A DNA stretch of 8,400 nt from Lentisphaeria bacterium (GTDB taxonomy: Bacteria; Verrucomicrobiota; Lentisphaeria; Victivallales; JAUVCU01), in contig JAUVCU010000051.1 in assembly GCA_030590715.1 (NCBI GenBank), positions 1-8,400 on the forward strand, given 5' to 3'. Below the pieces are notes generated by a model. It was not told the DNA's origin, made no database searches, and was given only the letters and a program-made list of their open reading frames with translations. Position 1 is the first letter of the stretch. Every line of letters starts with the position of its first letter. Position numbers and translations under genes: made by a program. Shown piece by piece: positions 1 to 6,443 of this stretch.

Positions 1-831
1 AAGCTGCTTTGTGTTTTTCGCTCCCGGTATTACACTACACACCTCCTGGTAAGACAGTAGATATGCTAATGCTTTTTGCGGTAGTGTACTTCCATCTTCG
101 GTAAGCCAACTTAGCTGTGATACTAATTCCGCGCGACGGGCAATCTGTTCTTTTGTCCAACGGCCTCTAACTCCGGTGAATGTGCTTGATGCATCGTATT
201 TGCCACCCAGCCAACCACTGTCCAGAGGAACTTTTGTGATAATACCCACATCATTTTTTCTCACATTGTCAAAAGCAAGACGGGTGTCCTGATGAAGAAC
301 ATTAAACAGTACCTCGAGAACCTGCGGGTCAGAGGAGTTAAGACATCTGTTCATTTGGTGTGCAGAATCAACACTTGCTCCATAATGACGTATTTTTCCT
401 TGCTTTTGTGCTTCTCGCAAAGCATCCCAAATAGGATTCGCTCCATCCTGTACTTCATCTGGAGGACTGTGCAGAAGGTATACATCCAAGTAGTCTGTCT
501 GGAGTCTTTTTAGTGAAGCCTCAAGGCTTTTCCACATCCAGTCCGGACTGAAATCCGCTCCGCCGTGCGGCACATGACCTATTTTGCTGACGAGAACAAT
601 ATCGTCGCGTTTACCCTTCAGAGCTTCTCCCAGAAGTCGTTCGCTGTTAGTATCGGAGTAGTTCGGTGCTGTATCGAATAGGTTGCAGCCGTTATCTATT
701 GCTGCATGAACAATGTCGTGAGCATCTTTGTCGGCCATTGGCTCCCAAAAATCGCTTTTTCCGAGGCGCCAGCTTCCAAAGCCAACTTCAGAAACTTTGA
801 GTTCGGTTTTTCCCAGTCTACGTTTATTCAT
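1..831 (-). CDS. Aldo/keto reductase, partial (C-terminus beyond left edge)
   Basis: NAD(P)H-dependent aldo/keto reductase, a cytoplasmic TIM-barrel enzyme that reduces carbonyl compounds; the substrate cannot be told from sequence. The visible 277 residues begin MNKRRLGKTELKVSEVGFGS, the usual family start. The catalytic tetrad is present: D53 and Y58 (in DTAPNYSDTNSERLLGEAL), K83 (VLVSKIGH) and H121 (VYLLHSP). Cofactor-side motifs follow at 200-211 (KVPLDSGWLGGK) and 265-277 (CSVIPGAKNTKQL). The reading frame is open to the window edge; family members usually have about 300-330 residues, so a few dozen are missing. The start at 831 is supported by a purine-rich GAGGGGGA six bases upstream. 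It is transcribed divergently from the lipoprotein-dnaG pair. The family assignment is firm; the physiological role is unknown. Confidence 0.95.
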   Translation of the reverse strand, partial: MNKRRLGKTELKVSEVGFGSWRLGKSDFWEPMADKDAHDIVHAAIDNGCNLFDTAPNYSDTNSERLLGEALKGKRDDIVLVSKIGHVPHGGADFSPDWMWKSLEASLKRLQTDYLDVYLLHSPPDEVQDGANPIWDALREAQKQGKIRHYGASVDSAHQMNRCLNSSDPQVLEVLFNVLHQDTRLAFDNVRKNDVGIITKVPLDSGWLGGKYDASSTFTGVRGRWTKEQIARRAELVSQLSWLTEDGSTLPQKALAYLLSYQEVCSVIPGAKNTKQL

Positions 832-837
832 GAACGA

Positions 838-845
838 TCCCCCTC
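838..845 (-). promoter_or_regulatory. Ribosome binding site of the aldo/keto reductase
   Basis: On the minus strand this reads GAGGGGGA, six bases before the ATG. It is the clearest Shine-Dalgarno-like site in the window; dnaG and the small membrane protein have none that is convincing. It fixes the reductase start. Confidence 0.6.
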
Positions 846-856
846 TTTTATTTATA

Positions 857-881
857 ACTGAATATATTATTACGATTCAGT
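857..881. promoter_or_regulatory. 25-nt inverted repeat, candidate operator upstream of the aldo/keto reductase
   Basis: ACTGAAT and ATTCAGT form perfect 7-base arms separated by 11 AT-rich bases. The repeat lies 26-50 bases upstream of the reductase start. On the minus strand the spacer contains TAATAATATATT, which could supply a -10 element, so a dimeric regulator bound here would cover the promoter. Such spacing is typical of operators of small dimeric repressors, but no regulator gene is visible in the window. A perfect 8-base palindrome, AACATGTT, lies just beyond it at 890-897. The regulatory role is inferred from position and symmetry only. Confidence 0.4.
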
Positions 882-960
882 TCACAATTAACATGTTCAT
901 CGTGTATTACAAAAAAACTAACTGTAAATACTATTATTTCGGTGCGGATTGACGTTGGAT

Positions 961-989
961 TTAACGGAAGTGGTCATCGTCGTCATAAT
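961..989 (+). promoter_or_regulatory. Candidate sigma-70 promoter of the lipoprotein-dnaG pair
   Basis: TTAACG (961-966) and CATAAT (984-989) are separated by 17 bases, matching four and five of six consensus positions. Transcription would begin near 996, leaving an untranslated leader of about 90 nt if the lipoprotein starts at 1084. A TTGACG at 949-954 is nearer to the -35 consensus but has no -10 at a suitable distance. Weak evidence. Confidence 0.3.
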
Positions 990-1083
990 TGTATATTCTA
1001 GGGCTGCTGACTGTTGCAAAATGGCGTTCAGACGACTAAGTTTAACAATCCCGAGAAAATGTAAAACTAGGAATAATTCTGTT

Positions 1084-1887
1084 GTGAAAAAAAACTTTTT
1101 TGTAATATTTGCCATTTTATTGATATCCCTAATCACATCTTGTTCACAAGACGTTGAATTGACGGTAGATCAGCTTCTTATGAGTGCTGTTGAGCACGGA
1201 GATAATGGCAACTGGCCTGAAGCACTGAGATTTGCAGAACAGGCTTTCGAAAAAGACAAAAGGAATGTGGATGCAGCTGTGATATATTCGATCGCGCTTG
1301 AGCATAACTCTAAGTTTACCAAGGCGCTTGATGAAATCGTTAAAGTCGGTTCTTCCGCTCCAAATCATTTTATGGCTCAATTTACACAAGGCCGTATGCT
1401 TTTTAATCGGGGAGAAGACGGTGGCGGGATGCAGTATTATTCTGACGCGCTCGTTCCTCTTGATAATGCTATTGCAATCCGACCAAACAGTATTGAAACA
1501 AAAATTCTTATTGCAAGAACAAAATTTAAGCTCGGTATTTATGACGAGGCGGCAAAGTATTATAGCGCTTTGAGAAAAGAGACGCGATTTAGTAAGAAGC
1601 CTGAAGCGTATAACGAGGCTGGAATTTCGATGGCTTTGGACTACTGCAAAAAGCCGGCGAAGAAGAAATTAGATTATGCTAAAGCATTTATGAACCTCGC
1701 ATATAAGCGTGGCAAAGACAATCCTCAGATCGTTTTTAATACAGCGGTACTCTACGATTTATATTTGAAAAAGCCGGCTACGGCAGACAAGCTTTATCAA
1801 AGATTTATGACTTTGACTGAAGATAAACCAGAGTTTTCTAAAAAACGTGAACAGGTTCTGGCTCGCCGCAAGAATATTTCGCAGTAA
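1084..1887 (+). CDS. TPR-repeat lipoprotein, outer-membrane type
   Basis: Predicted 267-residue lipoprotein with helical tetratricopeptide-like repeats; such proteins usually serve as scaffolds for protein contacts at the envelope. I chose the GTG start because it gives a compact signal peptide: KK at the start, a hydrophobic run FFVIFAILLISLI, and the lipobox I-T-S-C with the modified cysteine at residue 20. An AGGA lies 11 bases upstream. The residue after Cys is Ser, not Asp, which in Proteobacteria would favour sorting to the outer membrane. TPR-like helix pairs are visible around residues 32-66 (NGNWPEALRFAEQAF), 67-100, 110-150 (KLGIYDEAAKYYSAL) and 195-250. An ATG at 1021 in the same frame would add 21 basic residues in front. 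The gene lies 32 nt before dnaG on the same strand and is probably co-transcribed with it. The specific function is unknown. Confidence 0.85.
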   Translation: MKKNFFVIFAILLISLITSCSQDVELTVDQLLMSAVEHGDNGNWPEALRFAEQAFEKDKRNVDAAVIYSIALEHNSKFTKALDEIVKVGSSAPNHFMAQFTQGRMLFNRGEDGGGMQYYSDALVPLDNAIAIRPNSIETKILIARTKFKLGIYDEAAKYYSALRKETRFSKKPEAYNEAGISMALDYCKKPAKKKLDYAKAFMNLAYKRGKDNPQIVFNTAVLYDLYLKKPATADKLYQRFMTLTEDKPEFSKKREQVLARRKNISQ

Positions 1888-1919
1888 CAATCAATATCCT
1901 TGCAGGCTAAAATAATTAT

Positions 1920-3908
1920 ATGAGCAGATTCATACCAGATGAAGTAATCGACCAGATCAGAGACAATTGTAATGTTGTCGATCTTGTTAATTCCTATATA
2001 CCCCTAAAGAGATTCGGGCCGACGTGGAAGGCTTGCTGTCCTTTTCACGCCGAGAAAACACCGTCATTTACCGTAACTCCCGACCAGGGCACGTATCATT
2101 GCTTTGGTTGTGGTGCCCATGGAGACGTTTTCTCTTTTATTATGGCAAAGGAAAATGTTGACTTTATTATGTCTGTAAATCTTCTTGCAGATCGCATGAA
2201 CATAACCATTCCTGAGAGTGGCGGTGGTAAATACAGTAATGGCGACCGCAAGAAGGCGATGGATGCGAAACAGAAGTGTTACGAGATCCACGATAAGGTA
2301 GCAACCTGGTTTGAAAACAACCTCTGGAACAATCCAAATTCTCCACTTGCCCGTTATTTTGCCGGACGTGGTATTCCGCTTGAAGTAGCGAAAAAATTCC
2401 GTATTGGTGCAGCTCCGGACGCTTGGGATGGCGCTATAAGTTTTTTAAAGCAGCAGGGCTATTCAGAAACAGATATTATTGATTCTGGAATTGTTACTGA
2501 AAGCAACAAGAAAGCCGGACATTTTTACGACCGTTTCCGAAATAGGCTGATGTTCTCTATCTGGGATGAACAGGGCAGAGTTGTAGGTTTCAGCGGGCGT
2601 ACTATCGAAAAAGAGAGCAAAGGGGCTAAGTATGTAAACAGTCCTGAAACGAAACTCTTCAAAAAGAGCCGTGTTCTTTATGCTCTGCCTTTGGCGCGTG
2701 CCGCAATTAAAGAGAAAGGTTTTGTAATTCTTTCCGAAGGGCAGGTCGATACGATTGCCCTTCATATGGCTGGATTTGAAAATACAGTCGCTCCGCAAGG
2801 GACTGCATTTACCGAAGATCAGGCGAAAATTCTTAATCGCTACACAAACCGCATTCACATAGGGTTTGATGGTGATGCGGCCGGTATTAAGGCTATTAAG
2901 CGTGCTGTTGATACTTTGCTGCCGCTTGGTATGGAAATCAGAGTTATTCAGTTTCCTGAAGGTCAGGATCCTGATGATATCTATAAGCAGAATGGGTCTG
3001 AAGGTGTTGCTTATTATGTGAATAACGCCGTAGACTTTTTTGATTTTGTTGTTGAAAAGCTTATTCAGGAACACGATGACGGAACACACTGGTGGAAAGA
3101 CAGGGTTGTAACAGAAGCTCTGAAGGTATTGATGAAGCTTGAAAGCTCGATTATCCGATCTTCTTATATAACAGAACTGTCTCAAAAACTACAGATCCCG
3201 GAAGAGACTGTAAGGACGGAAATGTCCAGACATGCAGAGCAGGGGACTATTGGTGAAAAGAAGTATAAGAAAGAGAAAAAATCCAATTTGAGCAAACCTG
3301 AAACTTATAGCCGGAATCAGAATTATCACTCAGAAAATATTTCCCATATGGAGCCACCGGAAGACCTTTCTGGCGACGATGGGTATAACCCTGGAGAGGC
3401 TTACGAACCGGGCATAGGCTATAGTCAAAGTGAGGGGAGCGGGATGATCGTTAACCCCGATATCTCTCTGGAAAAGGTAGATAAGCAAGTTCTTGATGCC
3501 GAGGAAAACTTGTTTGAGATGGCGTTGGAAGACGAACTCCTTGGAAGGATGATAGAGATGGAGTTTCCTTCAGAAATGATAAGCAAGACTCCGGTTGGTG
3601 ATGCTCTGGAGATTATGATCCGGTTCACTATGAATGACGAATGGGATCTGGCTGAAGAAGAGGTTAAAAAATATCTGGAAAGCAATCCTTCTGTAAGAGT
3701 CAAGACGTTGCTGGAAAGGCCGCGGAATTACGATATAAAGCAGAAAAAACAAGCCGTTGATGACTGTATCTATGCAATCAAAGATTACTATAAAACTAAG
3801 GAAGTTGAGCACCTCAGTAAGCATATTGATGAAAGTGATGAGGCTTTTATGATGTATATTGAAAAACGGAAAGAGCTTCTTGAGATGAATAATAAACGTC
3901 GGCGTTAG
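1920..3908 (+). CDS. dnaG: DNA primase DnaG
   Basis: Synthesises RNA primers for Okazaki fragments at the replication fork and is recruited by the DnaB helicase. The N-terminal CHC2 zinc-binding domain shows C40, H43, C61 and C64. The catalytic core includes conserved FRNRLMFSI (206-214), GFSGR (223-227) and KYVNSPETKLFKKSRVLY (237-254). The TOPRIM fold has the acidic motif SEGQVDTIAL (E273, D277) and the metal-binding GFDGDAAG (D317, D319). A charged, Gly/Pro/Tyr-rich linker spans about residues 444-520. A helical C-terminal domain (about 525-662) occupies the place of the helicase-binding domain. At 662 residues it is somewhat longer than the roughly 600 typical of the family, mostly because of the linker. 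The usual EGYMD is EGQVD here. No strong Shine-Dalgarno precedes the ATG; AGG lies 13 bases away. rpsU and rpoD, its frequent neighbours, are not adjacent. Confidence 0.98.
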   Translation: MSRFIPDEVIDQIRDNCNVVDLVNSYIPLKRFGPTWKACCPFHAEKTPSFTVTPDQGTYHCFGCGAHGDVFSFIMAKENVDFIMSVNLLADRMNITIPESGGGKYSNGDRKKAMDAKQKCYEIHDKVATWFENNLWNNPNSPLARYFAGRGIPLEVAKKFRIGAAPDAWDGAISFLKQQGYSETDIIDSGIVTESNKKAGHFYDRFRNRLMFSIWDEQGRVVGFSGRTIEKESKGAKYVNSPETKLFKKSRVLYALPLARAAIKEKGFVILSEGQVDTIALHMAGFENTVAPQGTAFTEDQAKILNRYTNRIHIGFDGDAAGIKAIKRAVDTLLPLGMEIRVIQFPEGQDPDDIYKQNGSEGVAYYVNNAVDFFDFVVEKLIQEHDDGTHWWKDRVVTEALKVLMKLESSIIRSSYITELSQKLQIPEETVRTEMSRHAEQGTIGEKKYKKEKKSNLSKPETYSRNQNYHSENISHMEPPEDLSGDDGYNPGEAYEPGIGYSQSEGSGMIVNPDISLEKVDKQVLDAEENLFEMALEDELLGRMIEMEFPSEMISKTPVGDALEIMIRFTMNDEWDLAEEEVKKYLESNPSVRVKTLLERPRNYDIKQKKQAVDDCIYAIKDYYKTKEVEHLSKHIDESDEAFMMYIEKRKELLEMNNKRRR

Positions 3909-3915
3909 ATTCTCC

Positions 3916-4169
3916 TTACTGTATATTTAATCCTGAAAATCTGTATTTTGAAATATCGTGAATTCGAGTCATAAGGGCATAACCCGCGAATGTTCTCATA
4001 TTTATTCCCGTCAGCTCCTCAAAGCTTTCATATGGAGTTTTATATCCGAGGCATTTTCTCGGTCTGCTATTGAGTTTATCGACAGCGGTAAAAACTTGTT
4101 TGATAGCTATACCGATTAGTTCCATCGTTTTGGGAAGTACTGACGCAACAGACCGTTTGCTTTCTGATT
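3916..4169 (-). pseudogene. IS30-family transposase remnant (C-terminal end, frameshifted)
   Basis: Reading the minus strand, 4125 down to 3916 encodes a stretch containing VDKLNSRPRKCLGYKTPYE, the highly conserved C-terminal signature of IS30-type DDE transposases. Upstream, in a different frame (4169 to 4128), it continues as NQKANGLLRQYFPK, which is the preceding conserved block (usually N-E-x-x-NGLLRQYFPKG). The two halves join if one base is restored near 4126-4128, so the gene carries a frameshift. The position where the third catalytic Glu is expected is Gln. Only about 84 of the roughly 300 or more residues remain, and everything 5' of this is gone at the terminator stem. No inverted terminal repeat is recognised. 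It starts 7 nt after the dnaG stop. This is a dead relic, not a functional gene. Confidence 0.85.
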
Positions 4170-4171
4170 TT

Positions 4172-4201
4172 AAGCCCTCTTCATACCGAAGAGGGCTTTT
4201 T
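4172..4201 (+). terminator. Rho-independent terminator downstream of dnaG
   Basis: An 11-bp perfect stem (AAGCCCTCTTC, 4172-4182, with GAAGAGGGCTT, 4188-4198) closes a 5-base ATACC loop and runs into a T tract (TTTTT across 4197-4201). The T run follows the stem on the plus strand, so it should end transcription coming from dnaG. It lies 264 bases beyond the dnaG stop because the transposase relic sits in between. Confidence 0.85.
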
Positions 4202-4335
4202 CTGCTTTAAAGGGGTGTTTCCTGCTCGGAATGTATCTTTCCGGTTAAATTCACCTTGACGATTGGCAAATGAACAATAACTTGTTGGCTGAGGTTAATC
4301 TGAATTACAGTTAGGGGTTGGGGAACTTGTAAACT

Positions 4336-5658
4336 ATGCGGAAATTCCTGCTTGTCATATTTGTATCACTTTTTGCTTATCAATCATATTCCAGGGTGAA
4401 AATAACACCCGGTGGGGTGCGGATCGATTTTGGAAATTCAAGGCAAACAGATAAACTCTATTCATTACTGAGAAGTTTTGACAATATAACGAATCAAAGT
4501 CTGGAGCTTGTCGGCACCAATAAACCGGTCTGTAGTATTTTTATTTCAGTATCGCCTGATAAAGATGAGCAACCGCTGGTTGTTAAGGCTTTTAGAAAGG
4601 GAACCCTTTCTGTGCGCATTAATCAGACTTTTGAACAGCTTAAAAATAACAGCAGTGTAAAGCATTCTCTTTTGGAGATGTTGATTGCGGTTAAATGTGG
4701 TGGCAACCGCAATCGTGATTTTGTGCCGGATTGGCTTGGTTTGGCTATTTTGGAGGAGCTTAAATTTAGAACTGATGTCTCCAGATATGCGAGGCAACTT
4801 AAATACCCCGTTCTTAGATCTTTGGCGTTAAATGAAGAGTTCCCTAGGCTTCATTCGATTGTAAATGTTATTGGTGACTCTAACCTCGTTAATAACCGTA
4901 AACTCTACAAAGAATCCTGCCACCTTGCATATAGATGGATAACAAGCACTAGGTCTTATCGCTCTAAGTTGAGAAGTGCTATTTCTAAAGCCCTTGTGAA
5001 AGGAGAGGATGTGGTTTTTGATGTGTCACCGGTTTTGGTTGATACTGAGTCAAAGGATCTAATCTCTGAAGAAAGGCAGGCTCTTGTTCAAGAAATGTTC
5101 GAGGCACTCATCCGAAGTACAACTATTACTAACAGATACAAAGCTCCGATCGCTTATGTGAAATCAAAATTTGGTGAGTTTGAAAAGGTGAAGCTCAAGC
5201 TGGCTTTTAAAGACGAAAAAGGGGACGTAAAAGAGACTGAGGAAAAACTTTGTAGTCTTGAAGATATTCCTCAATACGCTGAGAATATTCAGGAAAGCGA
5301 TTTTGTTGCCCTGAGGGGTGGTTTAACATACGAGCTTATTACCCTAATAAATATATCTAATTTTGAGATTGCTGGATCTCTGCGTCAAGTGTGGGAGTGT
5401 TTTGAGGATTTCAATCGTGATGATATTGACGATTTTATCGAAAATTATAAAGATTCCAAAAAGAATCTACTTAAGGTGTTCTCGCGGTATGAAGCTATCG
5501 ATAATCTGTTGGTGAGTGAGGAGTCTAAAGGTGAGGTCGCGGTGAAAATGAATAGTTATTTGGTTCGTTCATATCTTGATATCGAAAAATCTATTCCTAA
5601 ATCATGGCCCGCTCTTGAGGATTATCTTGATAAAGTCGAACAAGAATATATGAAGTAG
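4336..5658 (+). CDS. Secreted protein of unknown function, 440 residues
   Basis: I do not recognise a named family. The protein begins with a clear signal peptide: MRK, then a hydrophobic core (FLLVIFVSLFA, 4-14) and a likely cleavage after S19 (SYS|R), placing it outside the cytoplasm. Residues 110-142 read HSLLEMLIAV, then VPDWLGLAILEEL. This resembles the arrangement in gluzincin or peptidase MA-like proteins (HExxH, then P-x-WL-x-EG), but the metal-binding HExxH residues are absent, so a catalytically dead relative is possible. The rest is mainly helical and charged, with few cysteines. The start is supported by GGGGA about 11 bases upstream. It stands alone between the dnaG terminator and the tRNA genes. 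That it is a real gene is well supported by length and signal peptide; its function is unknown. Confidence 0.85.
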   Translation: MRKFLLVIFVSLFAYQSYSRVKITPGGVRIDFGNSRQTDKLYSLLRSFDNITNQSLELVGTNKPVCSIFISVSPDKDEQPLVVKAFRKGTLSVRINQTFEQLKNNSSVKHSLLEMLIAVKCGGNRNRDFVPDWLGLAILEELKFRTDVSRYARQLKYPVLRSLALNEEFPRLHSIVNVIGDSNLVNNRKLYKESCHLAYRWITSTRSYRSKLRSAISKALVKGEDVVFDVSPVLVDTESKDLISEERQALVQEMFEALIRSTTITNRYKAPIAYVKSKFGEFEKVKLKLAFKDEKGDVKETEEKLCSLEDIPQYAENIQESDFVALRGGLTYELITLINISNFEIAGSLRQVWECFEDFNRDDIDDFIENYKDSKKNLLKVFSRYEAIDNLLVSEESKGEVAVKMNSYLVRSYLDIEKSIPKSWPALEDYLDKVEQEYMK

Positions 5659-5789
5659 TAAAAATAATATATTGTTGTTTTTGAGCTCAAATATTCACAA
5701 GTATTCATGGATAAATGGTTTATGAAAATTATGCTTTTGGTATGAATTACCCTCGAATTTAAAATATCAGAAAATATTATAAATCGCAT

Positions 5790-5817
5790 TTGTAGAAAAA
5801 TAAATGCATCGTATAAT
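5790..5817 (+). promoter_or_regulatory. Promoter of the tRNA-Lys pair
   Basis: A perfect -10 TATAAT (5812-5817) is preceded at 16 bases by TTGTAG (5790-5795). Initiation would fall near 5824, only about 12 bases before the mature 5' end of the first tRNA. The primary transcript would thus begin almost exactly at the leader bases that can pair with the trailer. Confidence 0.6.
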
Positions 5818-5835
5818 ATGCACCACAAGCAAGAT

Positions 5836-5911
5836 GGGTTGATAGCTCAGTCGGTAGAGCATCGCCCTTTTAAGGCGGTGGTCCTGGGTTCGAGTCCCAG
5901 TCAACCCACCA
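5836..5911 (+). tRNA. tRNA-Lys(UUU), copy 1
   Basis: The full cloverleaf can be folded by eye: acceptor GGGTTGA with TCAACCC, D stem GCTC/GAGC, anticodon stem TCGCC/GGCGG around loop CTTTTAA (anticodon TTT), five-base variable region and T stem CTGGG/CCCAG with loop TTCGAGT. The discriminator is A, and the 3' CCA is encoded. It reads lysine AAA and, by wobble, AAG. The 76 bases are identical to the two copies downstream. The flanks 5827-5834 (AAGCAAGA) and 5912-5919 (TTTTGCTT) are complementary over 8 bp with one G-U and could extend the acceptor stem in the precursor. Confidence 0.98.
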
Positions 5912-5925
5912 TTTTGCTTTTGTTT

Positions 5926-5942
5926 ACACCTTCTCAAGGTGT
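5926..5942 (+). other. Hairpin in the spacer between tRNA-Lys copies 1 and 2
   Basis: ACACCTT and AAGGTGT form a perfect 7-bp stem around a CTC triloop, in the middle of the 43-base spacer. Only three Ts follow (5942-5944), so it is a poor terminator. It lies between the trailer stem of copy 1 and the leader stem of copy 2, which suggests a processing signal or attenuator in a two-tRNA transcript. Confidence 0.5.
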
Positions 5943-5954
5943 TTGTAACAGAGT

Positions 5955-6030
5955 GGGTTGATAGCTCAGTCGGTAGAGCATCGCCCTTTTAAGGCGGTGG
6001 TCCTGGGTTCGAGTCCCAGTCAACCCACCA
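5955..6030 (+). tRNA. tRNA-Lys(UUU), copy 2
   Basis: Identical over 76 bases to copy 1, including the TTT anticodon and encoded CCA. No promoter is recognisable in the 43-base spacer, so it is probably transcribed together with copy 1. Flanks 5945-5953 (GTAACAGAG) and 6031-6039 (CTTTGTTAC) are complementary over 9 bp with one G-U, leaving only T5954 opposite ACCA unpaired, the same geometry as copy 1 with different sequence. Identity with copy 3 continues six bases beyond CCA (CTTTGT). Confidence 0.98.
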
Positions 6031-6367
6031 CTTTGTTACTATTCTTTACTTTCCTATTATTCATCTTGTTTTATGACCGCCCGCATTCTTTTTTTACTCT
6101 AAATTGTCTCCTTGTTTGACAGTTCTTATTTAGGATTAATGAAGTTTATTTTGGATTTAAAGCATACTTTATGCAGGCAGATCTATATCTATTACTACTG
6201 TTCGGAATATTACTTTTTTTTGTGCAATTTTGCCTTCTTTGTAAAACAAACAAAATCAATTACTTGTGGGGTTTTGGGTTCTTTTTCGTGTGAAATACGA
6301 GAAGATTTAGTGTGTTCTGACTTGCAAATTTTAAGTGTTCTCCCATATTATCAGCTCAGAGCAAAGT
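6031..6367. other. Non-coding spacer between tRNA-Lys copies 2 and 3
   Basis: These 337 AT-rich, T-rich bases contain no credible gene. The only long frame runs into the third tRNA and has no ribosome binding site or protein-like composition. No terminator-like hairpin is seen after copy 2. The recognisable element is a candidate promoter for copy 3 at the right end (6322-6351). A TTGACA at 6116-6121 has no good -10 partner. I see no IS ends or attachment-site repeats. Confidence 0.6.
6322..6351 (+). promoter_or_regulatory. Promoter of tRNA-Lys copy 3
   Basis: TTGCAA (6322-6327) and TATTAT (6346-6351) are 18 bases apart, matching four and five of six consensus positions. The -10 ends 16 bases before the mature tRNA, close to the 18 bases for copy 1, so initiation would again fall at the start of the leader stem. 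This indicates independent transcription of the third copy. Confidence 0.5.
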
Positions 6368-6443
6368 GGGTTGATAGCTCAGTCGGTAGAGCATCGCCCT
6401 TTTAAGGCGGTGGTCCTGGGTTCGAGTCCCAGTCAACCCACCA
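6368..6443 (+). tRNA. tRNA-Lys(UUU), copy 3
   Basis: Same 76 bases as copies 1 and 2, with TTT anticodon and encoded CCA. It is isolated from them by 337 bases and has its own candidate promoter. Flanks 6361-6366 (GCAAAG) and 6444-6449 (CTTTGT) pair over 6 bp including a G-U, again with a single unpaired T on the 5' side opposite ACCA. The trailer then becomes pyrimidine-rich without a hairpin, and a membrane-protein gene begins 46 bases later. Confidence 0.98.

Noticed and set aside
292..952. Two plus-strand frames of about 74 codons (292-513 and 728-952)
   Set aside because: They overlap the aldo/keto reductase on the other strand or the AT-rich promoter region, and the translations are not protein-like.
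949..1083. Upstream TTG start for the lipoprotein gene
   Set aside because: It would put 45 residues before the signal peptide, has no Shine-Dalgarno and overlaps the likely promoter.
2463..3185. 240-codon open frame on the minus strand
   Set aside because: It lies entirely inside dnaG, whose motifs are unmistakable on the plus strand; its translation resembles no protein family and it has no ribosome binding site.
5680..5691. 12-base palindrome TTTGAGCTCAAA after the secreted-protein gene
   Set aside because: It has no loop and no following T run, so it is not a terminator; at this length it can easily be chance.
5622..5828. 68-codon minus-strand frame before the tRNAs
   Set aside because: It overlaps the end of the secreted-protein gene and the tRNA promoter; the composition is that of random AT-rich sequence.
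6112..6405. 97-codon plus-strand frame across the tRNA spacer
   Set aside because: It runs into the third tRNA gene, has a Cys/Tyr/Phe-rich composition typical of AT-rich non-coding DNA, and has no ribosome binding site.
5836..6443. Three 76-base direct repeats as a CRISPR array or transposon ends
   Set aside because: Each repeat folds into a complete tRNA-Lys, the spacers are unequal (43 and 337 bases), and no cas or transposase gene is nearby.
5955..6443. Integrated element bounded by tRNA copies 2 and 3
   Set aside because: Integration at a tRNA normally duplicates only part of it; here the full gene is repeated with its own promoter, and the interval contains no integrase or other gene.
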